A DNA stretch of 64,000 bases from a bacterium. Lineage in GTDB: Bacteria; Hinthialibacterota; Hinthialibacteria; OLB16. Every line of letters begins with the position of its first letter. The stretch's first letter is position 1. Where the stretch lies: the NCBI GenBank assembly GCA_022072055.1, contig JAJVIK010000004.1:274820-338819 (forward strand). The letters run 5' to 3'. Below, in pieces: positions 21,700-28,742 of the stretch. The position numbers were made by a program, and so were the translations under genes. The notes under the pieces are model-generated. The model was not told where the DNA came from. It saw nothing but the letters and a program-made list of their open reading frames with translations, and did not search any database.

Positions 21700-22413
21700 A
21701 TGGCCATGAACTTCCGGGCGCTCATAGCAATGCTCGCCCTCGCGGTCGCCTTCGCCATCGCGTGGTCCTGGTTCGCGCCGGTTCGTCCCCCGGCTCCCGA
21801 CTTGGCGCGAACCGAGCCGCTCCGCGCCAGACTCGCCCGTGGCGAACGGATGACCTGGGTGGCCCTTGGGGATTCGATCACCGCCGGGGTGAACGCTCCC
21901 CGCTCGTGGGTGGCCCTATTCGAAGCCAAGATCCGGTCGGCATATCCCCAAGCTCTCCTGGAGCTGATCAACGCCGGGGTTCCGGGAGACACGGCGGCGG
22001 AGGGGCTGGCGCGGCTCGGACGCGATGTGCTGCCGCGAAAGCCCGCGGCGGTGTTCATCGAGTTCGGCTGGAATGATCTCAAGAACGGAGTCTCCGTCGA
22101 GAGCTTTGAGACAACGCTCCGCGAGATGGTTGCTCGACTACGTTCCCCCGATGGACCCATGGTGTTTCTCATGACCACCACCCAGGTGGATGTGCCCTTG
22201 GCCAACCGGAAGGTCCGCTCGCACAGCCGGGCAATCCGGCGCGTGGCTGAGGAGAATGACCTCGGACTGATCGACTTGCACCTTCACTTCCAAGCGGCGG
22301 TCGGTCAGGATGGGACCTCGCTCAAGGACCTCCTGTCGAGCGACCACATTCATCCCTCCGAAATGGGACAAACGCTGATCGCGGAGGCGGTGGCGAGGGA
22401 GTTTGGAATCTGA
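21700..22413 (+). CDS. Membrane-anchored SGNH/GDSL hydrolase
   Basis: 237 residues from the ATG at 21700. A single N-terminal hydrophobic segment (MNFRALIAMLALAVAFAIAW) acts as anchor or signal. The SGNH blocks are complete: block I GDSITAG (Ser 59), a Gly in INAGVPGDTA, block III GWNDL and block V DHIHP. Members are esterases or lipases acting on acyl, acetyl or phospholipid substrates; sugar deacetylation on envelope polymers would suit the neighbourhood but is inference. An in-frame ATG at 21652 is possible but adds 16 residues with no signal-like character and has no SD. Confidence 0.88.
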   Translation: MAMNFRALIAMLALAVAFAIAWSWFAPVRPPAPDLARTEPLRARLARGERMTWVALGDSITAGVNAPRSWVALFEAKIRSAYPQALLELINAGVPGDTAAEGLARLGRDVLPRKPAAVFIEFGWNDLKNGVSVESFETTLREMVARLRSPDGPMVFLMTTTQVDVPLANRKVRSHSRAIRRVAEENDLGLIDLHLHFQAAVGQDGTSLKDLLSSDHIHPSEMGQTLIAEAVAREFGI

Positions 22414-22430
22414 TCGAAAGGGTCGGCCTC

Positions 22431-23225
22431 TTACTCCGGCGCGGGAACCTCGGTGTCGTCGGGGATTTCATCCCGGCTGCCGCGCAGGTGAGCGCTTGTG
22501 TCCTCAGGCTCGGCGTTGGCGAGGATTTTGATTTCCACCCGGTCGTTGAAGGCTTGCCCGATTTTGGTCTTGTTGCTCACCCTGGGCTTCTGTGAGCCGA
22601 ATCCCGCGTAACTGAGCCGTTTGGCATCCACCTTGGGGTCTCGCTCCACCAGGAATCTGAGGATCGCCTCGGCCCGCGCGCCGGAGAGCTTCCAGAGGTC
22701 TTGGTACTCCCATTCCGCCTCGGGCGAGGCGTTGCTGGTGTGGCCCTCGATCCGAACATCGTTGTCATAGGAGTTCAGAATCTCGGCGGCGAGCGCAAGG
22801 GCCCGATACCCCTCCGGTTTGATGGTCGCCCCACCCGGCTCAAAGAACATTGGGGAGAGCGACACCAGGACAATGCCCTCCTTGGTGAGCTCGGCGGCCA
22901 GCACCCGGTCGAGACGTTCTTGAAGAATCCTGGCCTCGATCTTGGAACGCTGGTTCTCCTTCTCCTCCCCTTTCCCCTTGCGAACATGGGGAATTCCCGA
23001 GACGCGGAGGTTGGGGGTGGCCATGGTGACCGGCTCGGCGCTGGGGCGCATGTAACCGAAGGCTCCGCGCAGCGACACGATGGCGTCCTTGATCTTCTGC
23101 GATTCGAAATTGGCGAGCGCCACGAGCATGATGAAGAAGGTGAGCAGCAGGCTCATCATGTCCGAGAAGGTGATCAACCATTCCGGACAGGCCGGCGGGC
23201 ATTCGCATTTTGACTTCTTCGCCAT
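22431..23225 (-). CDS. motB: Flagellar stator protein MotB
   Basis: 264 residues. One N-terminal membrane span with the proton-path aspartate D22 in WLITFSDMMSLLLTFF, then a plug/linker and a C-terminal OmpA-like peptidoglycan-binding domain (PGGATIKPEGYRALALAAEIL, VRIEGHTSNASPE, LSYAGFGSQKP). A Cys-rich start (CECPPACPEW) is seen in many deeply branching MotB proteins. It couples ion flow through MotA to torque. It lies 12 bases after motA, as the last gene of lipoprotein-flbD-motA-motB. Confidence 0.95.
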   Translation of the reverse strand: MAKKSKCECPPACPEWLITFSDMMSLLLTFFIMLVALANFESQKIKDAIVSLRGAFGYMRPSAEPVTMATPNLRVSGIPHVRKGKGEEKENQRSKIEARILQERLDRVLAAELTKEGIVLVSLSPMFFEPGGATIKPEGYRALALAAEILNSYDNDVRIEGHTSNASPEAEWEYQDLWKLSGARAEAILRFLVERDPKVDAKRLSYAGFGSQKPRVSNKTKIGQAFNDRVEIKILANAEPEDTSAHLRGSRDEIPDDTEVPAPE

Positions 23226-23237
23226 CGAATTCCCGCC

Positions 23238-24005
23238 TTAGTCTTCCTTGCGGGGACGCATCGAGGGGGGCAGGAACGCCAGCAGGCGCTGCTCGACAAT
23301 CCGCGGATTATCGCCGGACTGGATCGCCATGATCCCCTCGATGATCACCTCGCGCGCGTGGATTTCAGCGGCGCTCCTCGCCGCCATTTTCTTGGCGAGC
23401 GGGACCGCGACGAGGTTGGCCACCAATGCGCCGTAGAGAGTGGTGAGAATGGCCACGGCCATTGCCGGTCCGATCGAGGAGGGATCGGAGAGATTCTGGA
23501 GCATCGCCACGAGACCGATCAGGGTCCCGATCATTCCCATCGCCGGGAACACTCCGGAAATATACTCCAGCACTGAGAGACCTTTCTTGTGGCGATCCTC
23601 CATGAAGGCGATTTCGGTTTGAAGTATCTCCTTGATCAGTTCGGGCTCGATCCCATCCACCGCCAGGCGAATCCCGGTCTTGAGGAAGTCATCCTCGATG
23701 TCGCCGACAGAGCGTTCCAGCGCCAAAATCCCCTCCCGTCGCGCCATCTCGGAGAGGCGGACCAACTGTTCGACAGATTTTAGGGGGGAATTGTCCTTGA
23801 ACCTCAGCGCCTTCGAGACCGCTCCCCCAATTCTCGACAGATCGGCAAATGGGAACGCGACCAACAGCATGCAAATGCCACCGCCAAAAACGATCAGGAC
23901 AGAGGGGTAGTCGACATATCCGAGGATGTTGCCGCCGAGCCAAATGGCCCACGCCATCAGGATCCAGGCCAGGACTTGCCCTATGACTGTACCGAGGTCC
24001 ATCAT
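23238..24005 (-). CDS. motA: Flagellar stator protein MotA
   Basis: 255 residues with four membrane spans, the MotA pattern PSVLIVFGGGICMLLVAFP near 40 and the proton-channel region SGVFPAMGMIGTLIGLVAML with conserved Pro. The large cytoplasmic loop holds the charged residues that contact FliG. ATG codons at 24005 and 24002 are both plausible after the AGGGGA ribosome site; upstream residues from 24044 overlap flbD and look unrelated. Forms the ion-conducting stator with MotB. Confidence 0.95.
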   Translation of the reverse strand: MMDLGTVIGQVLAWILMAWAIWLGGNILGYVDYPSVLIVFGGGICMLLVAFPFADLSRIGGAVSKALRFKDNSPLKSVEQLVRLSEMARREGILALERSVGDIEDDFLKTGIRLAVDGIEPELIKEILQTEIAFMEDRHKKGLSVLEYISGVFPAMGMIGTLIGLVAMLQNLSDPSSIGPAMAVAILTTLYGALVANLVAVPLAKKMAARSAAEIHAREVIIEGIMAIQSGDNPRIVEQRLLAFLPPSMRPRKED

Positions 24006-24019
24006 GGTTCCGAATTCCC

Positions 24020-24214
24020 CTAGTCGTTCGGCATCATGCGGCACAAACGCCGATATTCGATCACCCTGTCCATGACTTCCTCAAAGGTCTCCTTGACCAC
24101 AAATTTCTTCCCATCCATGAGCGTAATGATCGTGTCGGGAGCCTGATCGAGAGTCGCTATCATCTCGGCGTTGAGAACAAATGGAGTGCCGTTAAGACGC
24201 GTAACCCGGATCAT
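24020..24214 (-). CDS. flbD: Flagellar protein FlbD
   Basis: 64 residues, full length for the FlbD/SwrD family: [40 protein letters not shown]. SwrD-type proteins raise flagellar stator power or motor function. Its place 14 bases ahead of motA is the classical position for this family, and its stop-start spacing implies translational coupling. Confidence 0.93.
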   Translation of the reverse strand: [64 protein letters not shown]

Positions 24215-24237
24215 CCCACTGAGTTTTCGGCCTTTCC

Positions 24238-25131
24238 CTACTGTAAGTTAAGCCAATCCAGAACCATCGGCACGGTGAGGTCGGTCACCTTGAAGGTGGA
24301 GTCGAGCGCGGGAGGCTCCAGGGCGACTTGGAGACGGTCCCTTTGGGACTCCGCCCCGACCACCGGGTCGAAGGCGAAGTCGGCGGTTCGCTTCGATCCG
24401 GGGAAGGTCAGACTCCACTGGACGGCGGTGGTGGGGATTTCGGGCGTGGGAACGCTCCCCTTGACCTTAAAGGAGGGCACGGATCGAACCTTTCGCTCCA
24501 GATGGATGAGGTTCTTGAGGCGTTTCTTGGCGGTCAGCGCCGAAAAGGGGTGATTGGGATTGTCCGGATCGATGTCCATGTCCCACCGGAAGGTCCGCCC
24601 CGACTCGGTGAGTTCGGCCTTGGTTCCACCGCGAGAAGCGCTCGTCCGGTTCTGATCGGGGTTGGTCCAGACATTGGATAGGCCCAGAACAAGGCGAAGG
24701 CCATCGTAAAGGGCCACAATCCGCTCCGCCTCGGGGGCGTTGAAGATGGCCGGGCTGGCGCGGTAAGCGGTCTTGAGTTTGGGGAAGGCGACAATCACTT
24801 CCCTTTCAGGATGAAAGTAGGCCCACACGTTCCGCAGCGGTTCGCGCTTCTGCTGCTCGAACTTCAGCACGCCCGCGTCATTCATCAGGATTCCGCCTTG
24901 GGCGACTTGAATATTTGTCGTGTTGCCTGGTTCGTAGTTGGTGTAGAGGAGGGTGTAGTAGCCGATGTCCTTCCGTTGTTCGTCCGCGCTCAGACGGGAG
25001 AGGATGGCGCTCCCTCCCGCTCCGCTTGAGGCGGAGCCTCCCTCTTTCTTGAGGCTGGAGCACCCAAGCGCGAGGAGAACCGCCAAGAGGGCGGCAATCC
25101 CCAGGTGGAGGAGACGGGGAGAGCGAGGCAT
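24238..25131 (-). CDS. Lipoprotein of unknown function, first gene of the flbD-motA-motB unit
   Basis: 297 residues from the ATG at 25131, chosen because it begins a clean lipoprotein signal (PRSPRLLHLGIAALLAVLLALGC, acylated Cys). The mature part starts with a Ser/Gly linker and then a mostly beta-strand domain (YYTLLYTNYEPGNTTNIQVAQGGILMNDAGVLKF, ..ERIVALYDGLRLVLG). I do not recognise a family. It is 23 bases upstream of flbD on the same strand. An envelope partner of the flagellar motor is possible, but transcription from a shared promoter is the only evidence. ATG codons at 25191 and 25161 give longer, less natural starts. Confidence 0.7.
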   Translation of the reverse strand: MPRSPRLLHLGIAALLAVLLALGCSSLKKEGGSASSGAGGSAILSRLSADEQRKDIGYYTLLYTNYEPGNTTNIQVAQGGILMNDAGVLKFEQQKREPLRNVWAYFHPEREVIVAFPKLKTAYRASPAIFNAPEAERIVALYDGLRLVLGLSNVWTNPDQNRTSASRGGTKAELTESGRTFRWDMDIDPDNPNHPFSALTAKKRLKNLIHLERKVRSVPSFKVKGSVPTPEIPTTAVQWSLTFPGSKRTADFAFDPVVGAESQRDRLQVALEPPALDSTFKVTDLTVPMVLDWLNLQ

Positions 25132-25195
25132 GGGGAGGATTGCTCCTTCGAGTTGGGACATGGCGACGGAGCCAGTTCTTCCCGTCAACATGCCC

Positions 25196-25224
25196 TTGTT
25201 TGCCGGTTAGGCGACGGGTATGGT
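25196..25224 (+). promoter_or_regulatory. Putative folP promoter next to the start codon
   Basis: TTGTTT (25196-25201), a 17-base spacer and TATGGT (25219-25224), with the folP ATG at 25231. The spacing would place the transcription start at the ATG. GGTGG just before the ATG could serve as a weak ribosome site, so leaderless translation is not proven. Confidence 0.4.
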
Positions 25225-25230
25225 GGCACG

Positions 25231-26088
25231 ATGCCGCTCCGGGATGCAAGGAATGATCGGGTTTCCGGGCTTCTGAGTCTACTTCAGAGTCGGAACCTGG
25301 TGATGGGGGTGGTGAATGTCACTCCGGATTCGTTCAGCGATGGAGGGCTGTTCCTGGATCCGGAGCGCGCGGTGGAGCATGCGCTTGACTTGGTGGAGGA
25401 AGGCGCGGACCTGCTGGATATCGGCGGCGAATCGACCCGCCCCGGCGCGGCGCCGGTTGAGGCGGCGGAGCAGATACGGCGTGTCCGCCCGGTGATTGCC
25501 GGAATCCGCTCGCGATCCGATGTCCCCGTCTCGGTGGACACGACCCGGATCGAAGTGGCCCTGGCCGCGTTTGAGGCGGGCGCCGATCTCGTGAACGACA
25601 TCAGCGCGTTGCGGGACTCCCCGGAGATCGCTGAATGGGTCGCGGAGGAGCGCGGCGGCTTGGTGTTGATGCACATGCGGGGGACCCCACGGACGATGCA
25701 GGCCCTCACCGAATACCGGGACCTGATCGGGGAGTCGCGGGACTTCCTCGCCGAACGCGCGGAAATGGCCCGATCGAGGGGAATCGCCGACAATCGAATC
25801 TGGATCGATCCGGGGATCGGATTCGGAAAATCGGTGGAGGGAAACCTCGATATTCTGAGGCATCTCACGAAATACGACGCGCTGGGGCATCCGGTGGTGG
25901 TTGGGGTTTCACGCAAGTCGTTCCTGGGGAAAATCCTCGCTCGTGAAGTGGGGGAGAGGCTCCACGCCACTCTGGCGGCCACCGCCTGGATCGCATCCCA
26001 AGGCATTCATCGGATCCACCGGGTGCATGATGTGGGGCCGGTCCGAGACTGCCTTCGGACCCTGGAAGCCATCCGAGGAGGGCATTGA
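25231..26088 (+). CDS. folP: Dihydropteroate synthase
   Basis: 285 residues. Makes dihydropteroate from 7,8-dihydropterin pyrophosphate and p-aminobenzoate in folate synthesis. TIM-barrel landmarks are all present: MGVVNVTPDSFSDGG, GGESTRPGA, PVSVDT, DISALRD, GIADNRIWIDPGIGFGKS and VGVSRKSF. I start at 25231 because upstream codons in the same frame give an unrelated Arg/Gly-rich tail. TGA at 26086-26088 is one base from the cdaA ATG, so the genes are coupled. folP-cdaA-ybbR is a common order in bacteria. Confidence 0.97.
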   Translation: MPLRDARNDRVSGLLSLLQSRNLVMGVVNVTPDSFSDGGLFLDPERAVEHALDLVEEGADLLDIGGESTRPGAAPVEAAEQIRRVRPVIAGIRSRSDVPVSVDTTRIEVALAAFEAGADLVNDISALRDSPEIAEWVAEERGGLVLMHMRGTPRTMQALTEYRDLIGESRDFLAERAEMARSRGIADNRIWIDPGIGFGKSVEGNLDILRHLTKYDALGHPVVVGVSRKSFLGKILAREVGERLHATLAATAWIASQGIHRIHRVHDVGPVRDCLRTLEAIRGGH

Positions 26089-26089
26089 G

Positions 26090-26845
26090 ATGGATTCGTT
26101 CCTGACAGGCGCCAGGAACGGTTTGGACATCCTGGCCATCGCGGTCGCGGTGTACATGATTCTCCGCTTCCTCAAGGGAAGCCGCGCGATGAGCGTGCTG
26201 TATGGCCTGCTCACCCTGGGCGGCGTGTATGTCCTGGCTCGTACCTTGGGGTTCATGGCCTTCACCGAGCTGATCAACCGGCTGGCCGGGGTCGCGCTGA
26301 TTGTTGTGGTGATCGTGTTTCAGCCCGAGATACGACGGGGTCTGGCGCGCCTGGGCGTGCATCCGATCTTTCAGCGGGTCTTTCAGTCCGACAAGGACAT
26401 CATCCGGGAGATTGTCAAGGCGGCGAACCGCCTGGCCGCCAAGCGGAACGGGGCGTTGGTGGTTCTGACTCGCAGGAGCGGGCTCAAGGCGATCACCGAC
26501 TCGGGAACTCGACTCGATTCCGAGGTTTCGGCGGACCTGATCGAGTCGATCTTCAACCCCTACTCGCCGCTGCACGATGGAGCCATCATTATCACCAAGG
26601 AGCGGATTGTCGCGGCGGGGTGTCTGCTCCCGCTCACGGAGCGCGAGCAACCGAGAGAGCTGGGGACCCGTCACCGCGCCGCGGTCGGCATCACGGAGGA
26701 ATCGGACGCCGTGGTGGTGGTCGTGAGCGAGGAGCGTGGAAAGATTTCGCTGGCCCACAACGGGGAGCTGGCTCGCGACCTCAATCCGGACCAGCTGAAC
26801 CGTCAATTGGCGACCATGATGGCGGGATTGGGCGAGGAAGACTAG
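26090..26845 (+). CDS. cdaA: Diadenylate cyclase (c-di-AMP synthase)
   Basis: 251 residues. Three N-terminal membrane spans (to about 78) are followed by the DisA-N cyclase domain with both catalytic motifs: DGA (163-165, in PLHDGAIII) and RHR (194-196, in GTRHRAAVG). It condenses two ATP into cyclic di-AMP, a messenger for osmolyte transport and wall homeostasis. GAGGAGGG gives a good ribosome site. The YbbR-repeat gene four bases downstream encodes the usual partner CdaR. Confidence 0.97.
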   Translation: MDSFLTGARNGLDILAIAVAVYMILRFLKGSRAMSVLYGLLTLGGVYVLARTLGFMAFTELINRLAGVALIVVVIVFQPEIRRGLARLGVHPIFQRVFQSDKDIIREIVKAANRLAAKRNGALVVLTRRSGLKAITDSGTRLDSEVSADLIESIFNPYSPLHDGAIIITKERIVAAGCLLPLTEREQPRELGTRHRAAVGITEESDAVVVVVSEERGKISLAHNGELARDLNPDQLNRQLATMMAGLGEED

Positions 26846-26849
26846 GACC

Positions 26850-28010
26850 GTGCCATCGTTTCACAGAGTCTGGAGATCGCTCAAGCGCCTTGTCCGAGAG
26901 GACTGGGGCCTCATGCTCGTCGCGCTTCTGGTGGCCACCTTCTACTGGTGGGATGTGACCCGCCACCGCATGACCAGCCGTTATTTCTCGGACATCGAGG
27001 TCCGGTTCGTGAACCTCAAGCCGAGTCTTCGCGTGGTTTCAAAACACCCAAGGGTGAGCGTGACCGCCACCGGACCGAGCGTGCTGCAGGACCTTAAGGG
27101 GGGGGACTTCATCATGCGCGTGGACCTCGCTGACATCCAGGACGCCACCATGCACCAAGTTGTGCTCGATCCGGAGGGTTTTGTGCCCACCGTCATGGGC
27201 CTTTCGGCGGATGAAATCCGCGTCCGCCAGGAGGACATCTTCCCGAACAAGATTGAGGTGGAAACCGAGTGGAACGCGCGCGAGGCCAGATTGGTCCCGC
27301 GTTATCGAGGAACCCCCGCGCTCGGATACATCATTTCCGCGACCTGGGTGAACCCGGCCACGATCACGGTCGCCGGGAGCGACGCCGACCTGGCGAGGTA
27401 TCGCACGATCCGGAATCGGAACGAGCTGGTTATTGATGGCGAATCCGGGGTCATTGAGCAGGTGTGGACTGTGGACGATCTGGAGATGGGCAATCTGGAG
27501 GTGGTCGGGGACCCCAAGCCGAATGTCCGTTTCAAGGTGTACATCAACCCATTCTTCCAAAAGAAACTGGTGACCGGGGTCCCGATCCAGATCGTGGAGC
27601 CGTCCGTGGCGGCGCCCCAGGCCGGGATCGAGCACTCGGTGGACCCAACCAGCGTGGACCTCGTGCTGCAAGGGGCGCGGACCAAGGTGGAATCCATCAC
27701 GGCCAACTCTCTCACCCTGGAGCTGGACCCCTCTCAGTTTCCGCCCGGCGAGCAGGAGGTTCCGGTTTCTCGGCTCTCGCCGGTGAATCTGCCCGCGGGG
27801 GTTCAGATTCTCCAAGCCACGCCTCCCTCGGTCAAACTCTGGGTCGGTGGGCCGCATGAGCTCGGCACGGTGTTCCGGGACCTTTGGCGGGAGGTCCGCA
27901 GCTCCTATCTGTCGGGGAACCCACCCTCCAGCTCCACCGGAGCGATCCAGATTCTGGAAAATCTTCCCACCGCGATCCCGCTGTCAGCGACTCCGGAGAA
28001 CAAACCATGA
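26850..28010 (+). CDS. cdaR: YbbR-domain protein, CdaA regulator-like
   Basis: 386 residues starting at GTG 26850 (TAGGA-type ribosome site, four bases after cdaA). A single N-terminal anchor ([16 protein letters not shown]) is followed by YbbR repeats, each ending in a VT(A/V).GP or [14 protein letters not shown] strand, with about three or four repeats to the C terminus. CdaR modulates CdaA from the outer face of the membrane in Firmicutes; the same pairing is inferred here. Confidence 0.88.
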   Translation: MPSFHRVWRSLKRLVREDWGLMLVALLVATFYWWDVTRHRMTSRYFSDIEVRFVNLKPSLRVVSKHPRVSVTATGPSVLQDLKGGDFIMRVDLADIQDATMHQVVLDPEGFVPTVMGLSADEIRVRQEDIFPNKIEVETEWNAREARLVPRYRGTPALGYIISATWVNPATITVAGSDADLARYRTIRNRNELVIDGESGVIEQVWTVDDLEMGNLEVVGDPKPNVRFKVYINPFFQKKLVTGVPIQIVEPSVAAPQAGIEHSVDPTSVDLVLQGARTKVESITANSLTLELDPSQFPPGEQEVPVSRLSPVNLPAGVQILQATPPSVKLWVGGPHELGTVFRDLWREVRSSYLSGNPPSSSTGAIQILENLPTAIPLSATPENKP

Positions 28011-28732
28011 CCGAACTCGGCGTGAACATCGACCATGTGGCCACGCTCCGCCAGGCGCGGGGAACCGATTACCCGGATCCCGTGGAGGCGGCGCGCCTGG
28101 CCGAAATCGCCGGCGCGGCTGGAATCACGGTGCATCTACGCGAGGATCGCAGGCACATCCAGGATCGGGATGTGTATCGGCTCCGCGAGACAGTGACCAC
28201 CAAGCTCAACCTCGAGATGGCGGCGGTGGAGGAAATTCGGCGGATCGCGCTCGCGGTTCGCCCGGAGGAGGTCTGTCTGGTCCCGGAGCGCCGTCAAGAG
28301 CTCACTACCGAAGGGGGCCTGGATGTGACCTCGCATGAGGGTTTGCTCCAAGGTTTTGTGGGCGGGCTTCGGGACTCCGGAATCCATGTATCGCTGTTCA
28401 TCGATCCCGACCCCGCACAGATCGAGGCCGCCAAGCGAGTGGGGGCGGACCTCATCGAGCTTCACACTGGGAAGTACGCCGAACTCGAAGAGGACCCGGC
28501 GGAGGAGGAGCTCCGCCGGATCGAGCGGGGAACCCAGCTCGGCCTTGATTTGGGGTTGCATGTCAACGCGGGCCATGGCCTGCATCTGGGGAATGTCGCC
28601 CCGATTGCGCGCATCCCTGGCATGGGTGACCTGAACATCGGACACAGCATTGTCGCCCGCGCGGTGTTTGTGGGGTTCGAGGCGGCGGTTCGGGAGATGG
28701 TTCAGGCCATCCGCGCGGCCTCCAGATCCTGA
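28007..28732 (+). CDS. pdxJ: Pyridoxine 5'-phosphate synthase
   Basis: 241 residues. Final step of the DXP-dependent vitamin B6 route: joins 1-deoxyxylulose-5-phosphate and 3-amino-2-oxopropyl phosphate. Motifs: [64 protein letters not shown] and MGDLNIGHS. The start overlaps the previous stop as ATGA (28007-28010), which implies translational coupling to cdaR; a CGGAGAA ribosome site lies upstream. Confidence 0.97.
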   Translation: MTELGVNIDHVATLRQARGTDYPDPVEAARLAEIAGAAGITVHLREDRRHIQDRDVYRLRETVTTKLNLEMAAVEEIRRIALAVRPEEVCLVPERRQELTTEGGLDVTSHEGLLQGFVGGLRDSGIHVSLFIDPDPAQIEAAKRVGADLIELHTGKYAELEEDPAEEELRRIERGTQLGLDLGLHVNAGHGLHLGNVAPIARIPGMGDLNIGHSIVARAVFVGFEAAVREMVQAIRAASRS

Positions 28733-28742
28733 TTGACATACA

